Part shown: positions 6,948 to 15,825 of the stretch, piece after piece
Layout of the letters: each line of letters starts with the position of its first letter
Position numbering within the stretch: the first letter of the stretch is position 1
Source of the DNA: Antarcticirhabdus aurantiaca
Lineage (GTDB): Bacteria; Pseudomonadota; Alphaproteobacteria; Rhizobiales; Rhizobiaceae
Assembly: GCF_009765365.1 (NCBI RefSeq)
Contig: NZ_VTOM01000008.1
Location: forward strand, 124,001 to 188,000
Length of the DNA: 64,000 nt
Direction of reading: 5' to 3'
Notes under the pieces: model-generated
Databases searched by the model: none
What the model was told of the DNA's origin: nothing
The model's input: only the letters and a program-made list of their open reading frames with translations
Translations under genes and position numbers: made by a program

Positions 6948-7538
6948 TCAGAAGGGATTCCAGGTCGGCATGGGCGTGACCTTGAGGTAGCCGACGTTCA
7001 GCCCGAGCCGCGCCCCGACGCCGGTCTTCACCGGCACCATGACCACGTCGCCGCGCTTGAGCACGGTCATGCCGACGCCGCCCACGAGATAGGCCGAGCC
7101 GGTCACGCCGCCGAAGCGGCCGTAGACCGCATTCACCGACGGAAGGTTGTAGACGAGCATCATCACGCGGGCGCCGTCGCCGCCGACGTCGAAGCCGAGC
7201 GAGGGGCCCTGCCAGAAGAGGCGGTGCTCGCCCGCGTTCTTGGTGAACAGCGTGCCCTCGCCGAAGCGCAGGCCGCCGATGAAGGCGCCGGCCCCTTCCT
7301 CGCCGAGGATGTAGCCGTTCGGCACGCCGTAGGACTGGAAGGCCTGCTCGACGAGCTGGGCGAGCCCGCCGGACGTCGTGCCGAAGAAGCGCTGCCCCGA
7401 ATTGATCACCTCGTCCATCGTGTAGCCGGCCTGCTGGGCGCTGGCCGTCGAGGTCGAGGGGAGAAGGGCGAGAAGCACGGCGAAAGCGCCGAAGAGTGCG
7501 GCCAGGGGGCCACAGCGTCTGTTGCATATGCGCAGCAT
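6948..7538 (-). CDS. eipA: EipA-like envelope integrity protein (DUF1134)
   Basis: A 196-aa exported protein: signal peptide with hydrophobic core LAALFGAFAVLLALLP and cleavage near ASA-QQ (about residue 35), then a DUF1134 domain beginning MDEVINSGQRFFGTTSGGLA, with conserved GEEGAGAFIGGLRFGEG and GGVGMTVLK. DUF1134 protein EipA of Brucella abortus is a periplasmic beta-barrel-like protein needed for envelope integrity and is under CtrA control. The start at 7538 follows AAGGACC. Here it lies head-to-head with chpT, inside the CtrA module, which fits that link. Function is inferred from the family. Confidence 0.82.
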   Translation of the reverse strand: MLRICNRRCGPLAALFGAFAVLLALLPSTSTASAQQAGYTMDEVINSGQRFFGTTSGGLAQLVEQAFQSYGVPNGYILGEEGAGAFIGGLRFGEGTLFTKNAGEHRLFWQGPSLGFDVGGDGARVMMLVYNLPSVNAVYGRFGGVTGSAYLVGGVGMTVLKRGDVVMVPVKTGVGARLGLNVGYLKVTPMPTWNPF

Positions 7539-7800
7539 GTCCGGTCCTTTTCGGTTCCGTCGGAATGCGCCGAGGCGGAGCGCCGGGACCGGCGCCGCCG
7601 CGCGGTGCGGCTCGCAATCCTGCGCAGAACATGGTTTCCGAGTTGCTAACGCGTCGACGCGCCGTGCCCGGCGCGAACGATCCGAAGCTTGCCGCGGCGC
7701 CCGCCGGAATGTTGACGCAGGGCGGGCTCCCGACTCATTGTCCGTTTCAGATCGGGACGACGCGATCGCCGGCCCGCCGACCCTCATACTTGCGAAGACG

Positions 7801-8466
7801 ATGAAGCTCCCGAACCTCGCCGCTCCGGATCTGGCGTCGCTGCTTGCCAGCCGCCTCTGCCACGACATCATCTCGCCTGTGTTCGGCATCCAGAGCGGGC
7901 TCGAGCTTCTCGACGAGATGCCTGACGACGCCGAGTCGATGGCGCTGGTCCGCAAGTCGCTGAAGAGCGCCGTCGCCAAGCTGCAGTTCTCGCGCATCGC
8001 CTTCGGCGCGTCCGGCTCCACCACGGCGCAGATCGACCTCGGCGAGGCGAAGAGCGTCGCCGAGGGCTTCATGGATTTCGAGCGCGCCAACCTCGTCTGG
8101 TCGGGCGAGCGGGCCTACGTCCCGAAGAACCAGGCCAAGCTCCTCCTCAACCTGCTTCTCGTCGCCAACGCCGCGATTCCGCGCGGGCGCGAGGTCTCGA
8201 TCGCGGTGGAACGGGTCGATCCCGAGCCGCGCTTCGTGGTGAAGGCGGTCGGCAAGCCGCTGCGCGTCCATGCCCGCCTCGTGCGCTGGCTGAACGACGA
8301 GGTCGACGAGGAGCCGATCGACGCCCAGGCGATCCAGCCCTTCTATACCGTGCTCCTCGCGCGCGAGACCGGCCTGTCCGTCACGCTGTCCCAGGACGAG
8401 GAGAGCGCGACCTTCATCGTCGAGCCGGCGCCGGTCGCCGCGTCCGACGCCGTGGCGCCGGCCTGA
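7801..8466 (+). CDS. chpT: histidine phosphotransferase ChpT
   Basis: A 221-residue protein with the ChpT phospho-acceptor helix LASRLCHDIISPVFGIQSGL; His21 is the expected phosphorylated residue. The rest resembles a degenerate histidine-kinase fold that no longer binds ATP. ChpT relays phosphate from the hybrid kinase CckA to CtrA and CpdR in the alphaproteobacterial cell-cycle phosphorelay, acting as a cytoplasmic dimer. ATG 7801 places the acceptor helix at the usual distance from the N-terminus. ctrA and sciP follow within 3 kb, so the relay partner and output are encoded together. Confidence 0.9.
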   Translation: MKLPNLAAPDLASLLASRLCHDIISPVFGIQSGLELLDEMPDDAESMALVRKSLKSAVAKLQFSRIAFGASGSTTAQIDLGEAKSVAEGFMDFERANLVWSGERAYVPKNQAKLLLNLLLVANAAIPRGREVSIAVERVDPEPRFVVKAVGKPLRVHARLVRWLNDEVDEEPIDAQAIQPFYTVLLARETGLSVTLSQDEESATFIVEPAPVAASDAVAPA

Positions 8467-8578
8467 GGCCTTTCATTCTTTTTTGAGCGTGTTCCTCAAC
8501 CCGCCGCAAAGGCGGGCAGCCTAGCCTGCGACCCATCCTCCCGTGCGGAGGGCGGGCGCCGGCATGCGGGAGCGGTTC

Positions 8579-8968
8579 ATGAAGACGTGTTTGATCGTCG
8601 ACGAGTCGAGCGTTGTTCGAAAGGTCGCGGCGCGAATCGTCTTCCAGCTCGGCTTCGAGGTCGATGCCCAGCCTTGCGTCGCCGACGCTCAGCCGGTGAT
8701 CGCCAAGGATGGTTTGCCCAGCCTCCTGATCGTGGCCGCCACCACCGCCTCGGCCGACGAGGTCCTGGCCTTCGTGCGCGCGTGCCGCGCCCGGCCCGAT
8801 GCGCGCTCCGCCTCGATCCTCGCTTTGCTCGTCGAGGCCAATCTCGGCCTCATGACCCGCCTCAAGCGCGCGGGCGTCGACGGCTTCCTGTTCAAGCCCT
8901 TCACCCGCGCCGAGATGGCCGCCGGCCTGTCGCCCTTCATCGGCGCCGTCGCGTCGGAGGCGGCATGA
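8579..8968 (+). CDS. receiver-like protein lacking the phospho-acceptor aspartate
   Basis: A 129-aa single-domain protein that begins like CheY-type receivers (MKTCLIVDESSVVRKVAARI), keeps the acidic pair Asp8-Glu9 and the late lysine in FLFKPF. The strand that should end in the phosphorylated Asp reads LLIVAATTASAD, with Val52/Ala53 in its place. The start at 8579 is preceded by GGGAG. It lies between chpT and ctrA, 112 bp after chpT. The closest intact family seems to be the CheY-like proteins that start MKTCLVVDDSSVVRKVARRI. It probably works as a phosphorylation-independent partner or decoy in the relay; a decaying duplicate is the alternative. Confidence 0.75.
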   Translation: MKTCLIVDESSVVRKVAARIVFQLGFEVDAQPCVADAQPVIAKDGLPSLLIVAATTASADEVLAFVRACRARPDARSASILALLVEANLGLMTRLKRAGVDGFLFKPFTRAEMAAGLSPFIGAVASEAA

Positions 8969-9053
8969 AGCGCGGCCTCGTGCGCGCCGCCGGACGCCGG
9001 CGCTCCAACGCTCTCGATCCGCACGCGAAACGGCCGCCGGAGGTGTCACCCGC

Positions 9054-9088
9054 CGACGGCCGCGCTTTGGTGGTCTTTCCGGCCGTCG
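9054..9088. other. hairpin between convergent receiver-like gene and ctrA
   Basis: CGACGGCCG (9054-9062) pairs with CGGCCGTCG (9080-9088) across a 17-nt loop, about 65 bases beyond the ctrA stop. There is no clear T-tract. It may be a bidirectional transcription end for two tail-to-tail genes. Confidence 0.3.
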
Positions 9089-9152
9089 CGGCCGGGGGAG
9101 TGGGCGCCGGGTCCGACCCTGCGGCTGGCGCCGCGGGACGCCGGGCGCCCGA

Positions 9153-9851
<699 letters not shown>

Positions 9852-10221
9852 CCAAAGTTCCTTTTCTAACCCGGCCGACGGGCACGATCGGCGAGGGTCG
9901 ATCTTGTCTAAAATCCGACCGAAACATGGCACGGATTGGTTAACAATTACTCAGGGTCCCGAGGCGGCGGATGCTGATCGGGCGAGCGACGCGAGAAGCA
10001 AAGCCGGTTCGGCACCGCCCCAAACAGGGGATGCCGCCTTTTCCCGCCGATGCCGCCAGTCTGCTCCCCTCGATTTACCCCGCCTTAAATCCTGACCCCT
10101 ATGATTAACGGTGCGCGTAAACAGGCGGTTAAGGTGATAAAGCGAGAGCCTTGTCCGAAGCCCGCCTGCGCTCGCGCCGGATGGTCCCGACGGGACCCCT
10201 TGTGAGCGAAGGACGTGGAGT
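9852..10221. promoter_or_regulatory. ctrA / fliJ divergent regulatory region with TTAA half-sites
   Basis: No gene is seen in these 370 bases. TTAA motifs occur at 9940-9943 (TTAACAAT), 10085-10088, 10105-10108 (TTAACGG, with GTAAA nine bases later) and 10129-10132. CtrA binds TTAA-N7-TTAA or TTAACCAT; the copies here are near rather than exact matches. They cluster toward the fliJ side, in agreement with CtrA control of flagellar genes and autoregulation. This is an inference from motif density in a GC-rich genome. Confidence 0.4.
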
Positions 10222-10590
10222 ATGAAGCGCGACAACCTTGTCCGCCTGGCGCGGTTCAAAAGCGTCGAGAAGCGCCGGCAGCTCGAGCAGCTCGAACTGA
10301 TGATGAACGAGTTCGGCCGCATGGCCGAGGAGCTCAAGGCGCAGATCGCGCAGGAAGAGAAGAAGTCGGGCATCACCGACGTGACCCACTTCGCCTATCC
10401 GACCTTCGCCAAGGCGGCTCGCGGCCGCCACGACAACCTTCTGAATTCGATGAAGGATCTTCGGGTGCAGGTGAACGCCGCCCGGATCGCGCTCGAAGAG
10501 GCCGAGGCCGAACTCGGCAATGCCGAGAAGCTCGAGCAGCGCGACAGCGCCCGCGATGCCGGCGAGGAGCGCCGCGCCGCCGCCGGCTGA
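10222..10590 (+). CDS. fliJ: flagellar export protein FliJ
   Basis: A 122-residue, almost fully helical coiled-coil protein (LARFKSVEKRRQLEQLELMM, then MAEELKAQIAQEEKKSGITD) that matches the alphaproteobacterial FliJ pattern. FliJ is the soluble stalk of the flagellar type III export ATPase complex, linking FliI to FlhA. ATG 10222 follows GGAG. It is divergent from ctrA and ends at a strong terminator, so it is a single-gene transcript without fliI. Coiled-coil composition gives moderate certainty; the ctrA neighbourhood supports the call. Confidence 0.75.
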   Translation: MKRDNLVRLARFKSVEKRRQLEQLELMMNEFGRMAEELKAQIAQEEKKSGITDVTHFAYPTFAKAARGRHDNLLNSMKDLRVQVNAARIALEEAEAELGNAEKLEQRDSARDAGEERRAAAG

Positions 10591-10624
10591 GCCGCGGGCA
10601 TCCCAGGGCCTGGCACGAACAAGC

Positions 10625-10653
10625 AAGGGCGGCTCCTTCGAGCCGCCCTTTTT
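10625..10653 (+). terminator. Rho-independent terminator after fliJ
   Basis: AAGGGCGGCT (10625-10634), loop CCTTCG, AGCCGCCCTT (10641-10650), then further T residues. A textbook terminator 35 bases after the fliJ stop. Confidence 0.85.
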
Positions 10654-10691
10654 CGTGAGGGCGGCTGCACCCGGCTCCTTTGCGAGGCAAC

Positions 10692-10715
10692 AAAAAAGCC
10701 GGCGCGAGGCCGGCT
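10692..10715 (-). terminator. Rho-independent terminator after sciP
   Basis: On the minus strand the stem AGCCGGC / GCCGGCT (10697-10715) with a 5-nt loop is followed by six T residues. It lies about 35 bases past the sciP stop and faces the fliJ terminator, so the two convergent transcripts are separated by a terminator pair. Confidence 0.82.
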
Positions 10716-10748
10716 CCTTTGGTCGACGGGCGCTTTAGCTCCGTCTGG

Positions 10749-11039
10749 TCAGTGCAGATCCAGCTTCTTTCGATACTCCTGGATCTGCGTCGTCCGAAGC
10801 CCGGCCAAGCCGTGGCTGTCGATCGACATCTGCCAGGACAGGAACTCCTCCACCGTCAGCGTGTAGCGGGAGCAGGCCTCGTCGAGGCTGAGCAACCCAC
10901 CGCGAACGGCGGCGACGACTTCCGCCTTTCGGCGGATCACCCAGCGACGGGTGTTGGACGGCGGCAGGTCGGCGATCGTCAACGGACTCCCATCGGGGCC
11001 GATGACGTATTTCACGCGCGGTCGCACATGATCGGTCAT
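10749..11039 (-). CDS. sciP: CtrA inhibitor SciP (DUF1153)
   Basis: A 96-residue DUF1153 protein that is nearly invariant in the family: VKYVIGPDGSPLTIADLPP, RRWVIRRKAEVVAAVRGGLL, SRYTLTVEEFLSWQ and the C-terminal HGLAGLRTTQIQEYR. SciP of Caulobacter is a small helix-turn-helix protein that binds CtrA and stops it from recruiting RNA polymerase after replication starts. ATG 11039 gives the family length; an upstream in-frame start at 11060 would add seven residues. The gene lies about 1.2 kb from ctrA and is separately terminated. Confidence 0.93.
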   Translation of the reverse strand: MTDHVRPRVKYVIGPDGSPLTIADLPPSNTRRWVIRRKAEVVAAVRGGLLSLDEACSRYTLTVEEFLSWQMSIDSHGLAGLRTTQIQEYRKKLDLH

Positions 11040-11268
11040 TGCACTCTCTACAACAATCAAAGACCCAATCGTGACAAGACCCTAGCGGTCCGCTTTTAAA
11101 AATCCGTCAAACAGATCGGTCGAACTTGCGTGATGGGGCTTGACGCAGGCCTCGTTGCTTCCCAACCCCTGTTCATCCACAGGAATTCGCGTTTTTGGCC
11201 GCGTTCGGCTAGAAGGACGCGCTCCCAATCCCGCGACTTGTGCCGCCCGCGAGCCGAACCGACGATCC

Positions 11269-12486
11269 ATGACCGACGCACGCCTCAACAGCCTCGACCT
11301 TTCCAAGCCCGCCGCCGACACGCGCGTGGTGGTCGCCATGTCCGGCGGCGTCGATTCCTCGGTGGTCGCGGCGATCCTGGCGGCGAAGGGCTACGACGTC
11401 GTCGGCATCACCCTCCAGCTCTACGACCAGGGTGAGGCGGCGCGGCGCTCGGGCGCCTGCTGCGCCGGCCAGGACATCTACGACGCGCGGCGCGCGGCCG
11501 AGACGATCGGCATCCCGCATTACGTCCTCGACTACGAGACCAATTTCCGCGCCTCGGTGATCGAGCCCTTCGCCGACAGCTACCTGCGCGGCGAAACGCC
11601 GATCCCCTGCGTCGCCTGCAACCAGACCGTCAAGTTCCGCGACCTTCTGGCCACCGCCCGGGAGCTCGGCGCGGACGCCCTGGCGACCGGCCACTACATC
11701 GAGAGCCGCCGCGAGGCGGACGGCCGCCGCTCGCTGCGCCGTCCCTCCGACCTCGACCGCGATCAGAGCTATTTTCTTTACGGGACGACGCGCGAGCAGG
11801 TCGATTTCCTGCGCTTTCCGCTCGGCCGCCTCACCAAGCCGGAAACGCGGGCGCTCGCCGAACGGCACGGCCTCGCCGTCGCCAAGAAGCCGGACAGCCA
11901 GGACATCTGCTTCGTGTCCAAGGGGCGCTACGGCGACGTGATCGAGGCGCTCCGCCCCGGTGCCGGTGTTCCCGGCGACATCGTCCATCTCGACGGGCGC
12001 GTGCTCGGCCGCCACGAGGGCATCCTTCACTACACGATCGGCCAGCGCCGAGGCCTGCGCGTCGCGACCGGCGAGCCGCTCTTCGTCGTCAAGGTCGAGG
12101 CGGATACGGCGCGGGTGATCGTCGGCCCGCGCGAAGCGCTGGACACCCGCCGGCTGGACCTGCGCGAGCTGAATTGGCTCGGCGCCGAGCCCGCCGCCAC
12201 GTGGGCGGACGAAGGGCGCGAGATCTTCGTCAAGGTGCGCTCGACGCGCCCCCCGGCGCCGGCGCGGCTCGTCTCGGCGGGCGCCGACGGCTCGGCCGTC
12301 GTCGAGCTCGTCGGGCCGGAAAGCGGCGTTTCGCCGGGCCAGGCCTGCGTCGTGTTCGACGGGGAGGGGGCCGGCGCCGAGCTGCTCGGCGGCGGCGTCA
12401 TCGCCCGCGCCGAGCGCGCTTTCGAGGCAGCGCCCGGCCGCACCCGGCTCTTCGAGGCGCCGGCCCTGCGCGCCGCGCGCGCCTGA
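11269..12486 (+). CDS. mnmA: tRNA-specific 2-thiouridylase MnmA
   Basis: A 405-residue tRNA thiolase that forms 2-thiouridine at wobble U34 of Lys, Glu and Gln tRNAs. Seen in order: PP-loop SGGVDSS (about residue 25), a Cys-rich insertion [11 protein letters not shown] typical of alphaproteobacterial members, first catalytic Cys in [11 protein letters not shown], the DRDQSYFL segment, and second catalytic Cys in DSQDICFV, then the C-terminal beta barrel (TIGQRRGL). ATG 11269 agrees with the usual N-terminus, where a short tail precedes the PP-loop. It is divergent from sciP across a 229-bp spacer with no other gene. Confidence 0.95.
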   Translation: MTDARLNSLDLSKPAADTRVVVAMSGGVDSSVVAAILAAKGYDVVGITLQLYDQGEAARRSGACCAGQDIYDARRAAETIGIPHYVLDYETNFRASVIEPFADSYLRGETPIPCVACNQTVKFRDLLATARELGADALATGHYIESRREADGRRSLRRPSDLDRDQSYFLYGTTREQVDFLRFPLGRLTKPETRALAERHGLAVAKKPDSQDICFVSKGRYGDVIEALRPGAGVPGDIVHLDGRVLGRHEGILHYTIGQRRGLRVATGEPLFVVKVEADTARVIVGPREALDTRRLDLRELNWLGAEPAATWADEGREIFVKVRSTRPPAPARLVSAGADGSAVVELVGPESGVSPGQACVVFDGEGAGAELLGGGVIARAERAFEAAPGRTRLFEAPALRAARA

Positions 12487-12501
12487 TCCGGCGGGGCGCC
12501 C

Positions 12502-13461
12502 TCAGCCCCGCAGCGGCGAGGCGAGCTGGAGAATCCGCACGGTCTCGACCGCTTCCTCCGCGCCGGTCAGAGGCGGCCGCCGCGTCGCGACGCAGTCGAT
12601 GAAGTGCCGCAGTTCCGCTTCCAGCGGCAGTCCCGCCGGCTCGGGCAGGAAGCTCGGCTGCGCTTCCGCGAAGGCGAAGTGTGCGCCCTCCCGCCGGACC
12701 CGGTGGCGATACAGCGCGAGCTTGGCGCCCGCCGGCGCGAGGTCGTCGAAGGTGATCATGCCCTCGTTGCCGACCACCGAGAAGCGCCGGTCGCGATAGG
12801 GCGACACGCGCGACACGCGGATCGCCGCCGTCAGCCCGCCGGAAAAGTTGAAATCGATGTCTGCCTCGTCCGTCTCGTCGCTGAGGACGGTGCGGCGCGC
12901 GGCGCCGACCCGCTCCGGCGAGCGGCCGGCGATCGCGAGGATCAGCGACACGTCGTGCGGCGCGAGGTCCCAGACCGCATCCATGCCGAGGAAGCGCCCG
13001 AGGCCCATCCGGTTCGACACGACGTGGCGCACCGTCCCGACGGCGCCCGCCTCCACCTCGGCCTGGAGGGCGCGGAAGATCGGGTGGTGGCGCAGCACGT
13101 GACCGACCATCAGGATGCGCCCGGCCGCCCGCGCCGCCTCGGCGGTGAGCCGCGCATCGGCGGCATCGAGCGCGACCGGCTTCTCGACGAGGACGTCCTT
13201 GCCGGCGGCGATGGCAGAGCGGGCGGCGGGGCCGTGCGCCTGCGCGGGCAAAGCGAGCACCAGGGCGTCGGCCGCATCGCCCTCGATCGCCGCGTCGGGC
13301 GAGAGCGCCGGCACGCCGAACTCGGCGGCGAGAGCCGCGGCGCGCTCGGGCGAGCGGTCGGCGACGCCGGCCAGCGCGCCGATCCCGTGCAGCGTGCGCA
13401 CGTGGTTGCGGCCCCACTGGCCGCAGCCGACGACGACGATCCTGGGCAGGGAAGAGGACAT
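12502..13461 (-). CDS. Gfo/Idh/MocA-family NAD(P)-dependent oxidoreductase
   Basis: A 319-aa sugar or inositol dehydrogenase-type protein. It has a Rossmann fold at the N-terminus (IVVVGCGQWGRNHVRTLH), the family motif VEKPVALD (Lys-Pro contacts NADP and substrate), and the dimerisation sheet domain from about residue 120 with DLAPHDVSLIL carrying the catalytic His. The WGRNHVR fingerprint is frequent in UDP-sugar dehydrogenases of surface polysaccharide pathways, but no sugar pathway genes are adjacent, so the substrate is open. ATG 13461 follows no strong ribosome-binding site. It is convergent with mnmA. Confidence 0.82.
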   Translation of the reverse strand: MSSSLPRIVVVGCGQWGRNHVRTLHGIGALAGVADRSPERAAALAAEFGVPALSPDAAIEGDAADALVLALPAQAHGPAARSAIAAGKDVLVEKPVALDAADARLTAEAARAAGRILMVGHVLRHHPIFRALQAEVEAGAVGTVRHVVSNRMGLGRFLGMDAVWDLAPHDVSLILAIAGRSPERVGAARRTVLSDETDEADIDFNFSGGLTAAIRVSRVSPYRDRRFSVVGNEGMITFDDLAPAGAKLALYRHRVRREGAHFAFAEAQPSFLPEPAGLPLEAELRHFIDCVATRRPPLTGAEEAVETVRILQLASPLRG

Positions 13462-13673
13462 GGGCGAGATCCGGCTTGGGAGGCGTCGGCGCCGAGCCGC
13501 CCGGACGGGGGGCGGTTCCGGCGGCCCCTGCGGTAGTCCATCCGCGGGCGCGGTGTCCAGCCGCCGGACATCGGTCGAAGCAACCGTCGGCCGGATGCGA
13601 AGCCTGCGAGCCGCCGCCGCGGCGCCGGCCCTGCGCGGCGCCTCACGCATGGACCCGTCGCCGCTCGGGCCGG

Positions 13674-14825
13674 TCACGGCGCCTCGAACGGTGTCCGGGC
13701 GGGTTGCGTGAACCAGGCGGCCCCGGTCTCGGTCACGTGGACGTGGTCCTCCAGGCGGACGCCGAATCGCCCGGGCACGACGATCATGGGCTCGATCGAG
13801 AAGCACATGCCGGCCGCGAGCAGCTGACGGCTGCCGCCGACGATGAAGGGCGGCTCGTGGATCTCGAGGCCGAGCCCGTGCCCGGTGCGGTGCGGCAGGC
13901 CCGGCAGGGCGTAGCCCGGGCCGAGGCCGTGGGCCTCGATGACCCGTCGCGCCGCCTCGTCCGGGGCGCTGCATGGCGCGCCCGGACGCGCGGCCGCGAA
14001 GGCCGCTTCCTGAGCTTCCCGCTCGATCGCCCAGATCCGCGCGATCTCCGCTGGGGGCTCCTCTAGGGTGTAGGTGCGCGTCAGGTCGGAATGATAGCCG
14101 TCGAGGCGGCAGCCGGTGTCGACGAGGATGAGGTCGCCCACTGCCAGGATCTGGTCCCCGTCCGCTCCGTGCGGCAGCGCCGTCGCCTCGCCGAAGGACA
14201 CGATCGCGAAGGTCGAGCCGTCGTCGGCGCCGCGGCGGCGATGCTCGGCGTCGATCAGCGCCACGATCTCGGACGCCCGCACGCCCGGCCGCATGGCGGC
14301 CCGCGCCGCCGCCTGCACCTCCAGCGTGATGCCCATGGCGTGCCGGATGAGGGCGATCTCGGCCGGTGATTTGATCATCCGCAGCGCCGACACGACCGGC
14401 CCCGCATCGGCGAGCCGGTCGCGCCCGAGCGCCTGCGCGAAGCGGTGGTACTGGAAGAGCGGGATCTGCTCGTCGAGCGCCAGGACGCCCGCCGGCCCGA
14501 CGAGGCGCGCGACGAGCTCGGCCGGCTCCTCGTCCTCCTGCCAGAGCGCGACGTCGCCGGACAGGTGCGGCAGGCTGTCCACCCGCGAGCCCTCGAAGCC
14601 CGGCACGACAAAGGTCAGCCGGTCCCGCGTCACCAGCGCGCCGCAGAAGCGCTCGCTGGGATGCCAGACGAGGCCGGTGAAGTAGCGCAGGCTTTCCGTG
14701 GAGCCGAGAAGCAGCCCCGCATGGCCCGCCGCATCCATGGCCTCGCGCAGGCGGGCGAGCCGCTCGCGGCGCTCGGCCTCACCGACGGGCGGCACGGGGT
14801 GGGACCAGGACTGATGAGTCGGCAT
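13674..14825 (-). CDS. Xaa-Pro aminopeptidase / M24-family metallopeptidase
   Basis: A 383-residue pita-bread peptidase with an N-terminal creatinase-like domain (about 15-145) and a C-terminal M24 domain. Metal ligands can be seen: Asp in LILVDTGCRLDGYHSDLTRTY (two Asp), His in HRTGHGLGLEIHE, Glu in CFSIEPMIV, and Glu in GVRLEDHVHVT. This is the dinuclear site of proline-specific aminopeptidases (PepQ/PepP-like), which hydrolyse X-Pro bonds in the cytoplasm. Start at 14825 (MPTHQSW) gives the normal length; the frame is open farther upstream. It is divergent from the Fnr-type gene. Confidence 0.88.
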   Translation of the reverse strand: MPTHQSWSHPVPPVGEAERRERLARLREAMDAAGHAGLLLGSTESLRYFTGLVWHPSERFCGALVTRDRLTFVVPGFEGSRVDSLPHLSGDVALWQEDEEPAELVARLVGPAGVLALDEQIPLFQYHRFAQALGRDRLADAGPVVSALRMIKSPAEIALIRHAMGITLEVQAAARAAMRPGVRASEIVALIDAEHRRRGADDGSTFAIVSFGEATALPHGADGDQILAVGDLILVDTGCRLDGYHSDLTRTYTLEEPPAEIARIWAIEREAQEAAFAAARPGAPCSAPDEAARRVIEAHGLGPGYALPGLPHRTGHGLGLEIHEPPFIVGGSRQLLAAGMCFSIEPMIVVPGRFGVRLEDHVHVTETGAAWFTQPARTPFEAP

Positions 14826-15075
14826 GAGGCGGCATCCGGCAGGAAGGAAGGGGCGGGACGACGCTCGCCCACCCTGCCTCCCGATGTCGCGCAGGCGGGA
14901 TCTGAGGGCAAGCGCGATCGGCCGCATCTCCCTCCCAGGATGCGGTTGCCGCGCCCGAGACCAATCTCCGGTCCGCAGGCACGCCTCAGGCGGGCTCGCG
15001 ATCGGCTGTTTCGTTTGCCTCGCCTGTTCGGGAGCGGCATAGGTGGGTCGACTTCGTAACAGGGGGGCCGAGCCG

Positions 15076-15825
15076 ATGGCCGTCGTGATCCGAGCGGTGC
15101 GCGAAACCGACAGACCGCTCTACCGGGCTCCGTGCGGCGCCTGCGCCACCTGCGACGTGCGGACCATGGCGGTGTGCGCGGCGCTCGCCGACGACGAGGT
15201 CGAGGCGCTCGAATCGATCATGACGGCGACGCACCTTCAGGCCAACGAGATGCTCGTCCAGGAGGGCGATCCGCGTTCCAAGGTGTTCACGCTGACCTCC
15301 GGCATGCTGCGCCTGTCGGTCGGTCTGCCGGACGGACGGCGACAGATCACCGGCTTCCTTCTGCCGGGCGATTATCTCGGCCTCGCCGACGACGAGATCT
15401 ATACGGCGAGCGCTGAGGCGGTCGGGGCGGCGGCGCTCTGCGCCTTTCCGGTCCGCCAGATGGACGCCCTCGTCGAGCGATTCCCCAAGCTCAAGGACCG
15501 GCTGCACCGCTTCACGCGGGCGGCGCTGCGGCAGGCGCGGGAGAACCAGCTCATCCTCGGCCGCCTCGCGCCGGTCGAGAAGCTCGCGAGCTTCCTCGTG
15601 CTCCTGTCCGACCGGGCCGTCGAGCATCGCCTGCCGGCCAGTCCCGTGAGCCTGCCGATGCCGCGCGCCGACATCGCCGACTATCTCGGCCTCACCGTCG
15701 AGACGGTCAGCCGCTCCTTCACCAAGCTCCGCAATCAGGGCCTCGTCGCCATGCCCGATCCCCATTCGATCGAGATCTGCGACCGCCGGGCGCTCGCGGC
15801 CGTGGCCGGCCTTCCGCCTCACTGA
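15076..15825 (+). CDS. Fnr/FnrN-type oxygen-sensing transcription regulator
   Basis: A 249-aa CRP/FNR regulator. Cys20, Cys23, Cys26 and Cys34 stand near the N-terminus; the C-x2-C-x7-C spacing of 23/26/34 matches alphaproteobacterial FnrN, and a fourth ligand is Cys122 (AALCAFP). These would hold an oxygen-labile 4Fe-4S cluster. A cyclic-nucleotide-type barrel is followed by the HTH MPRADIADYLGLTVETVSRS, whose E-xx-SR recognition helix reads TTGAT half-sites. ATG 15076 is preferred over GTG 15043 because AGGGGGG precedes it. Its 3' end overlaps the cydC 3' end by seven bases (tail to tail). A TTGAT-N4-ATCAA box lies in the cyd region, so those operons are the likely targets. Confidence 0.9.
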   Translation: MAVVIRAVRETDRPLYRAPCGACATCDVRTMAVCAALADDEVEALESIMTATHLQANEMLVQEGDPRSKVFTLTSGMLRLSVGLPDGRRQITGFLLPGDYLGLADDEIYTASAEAVGAAALCAFPVRQMDALVERFPKLKDRLHRFTRAALRQARENQLILGRLAPVEKLASFLVLLSDRAVEHRLPASPVSLPMPRADIADYLGLTVETVSRSFTKLRNQGLVAMPDPHSIEICDRRALAAVAGLPPH

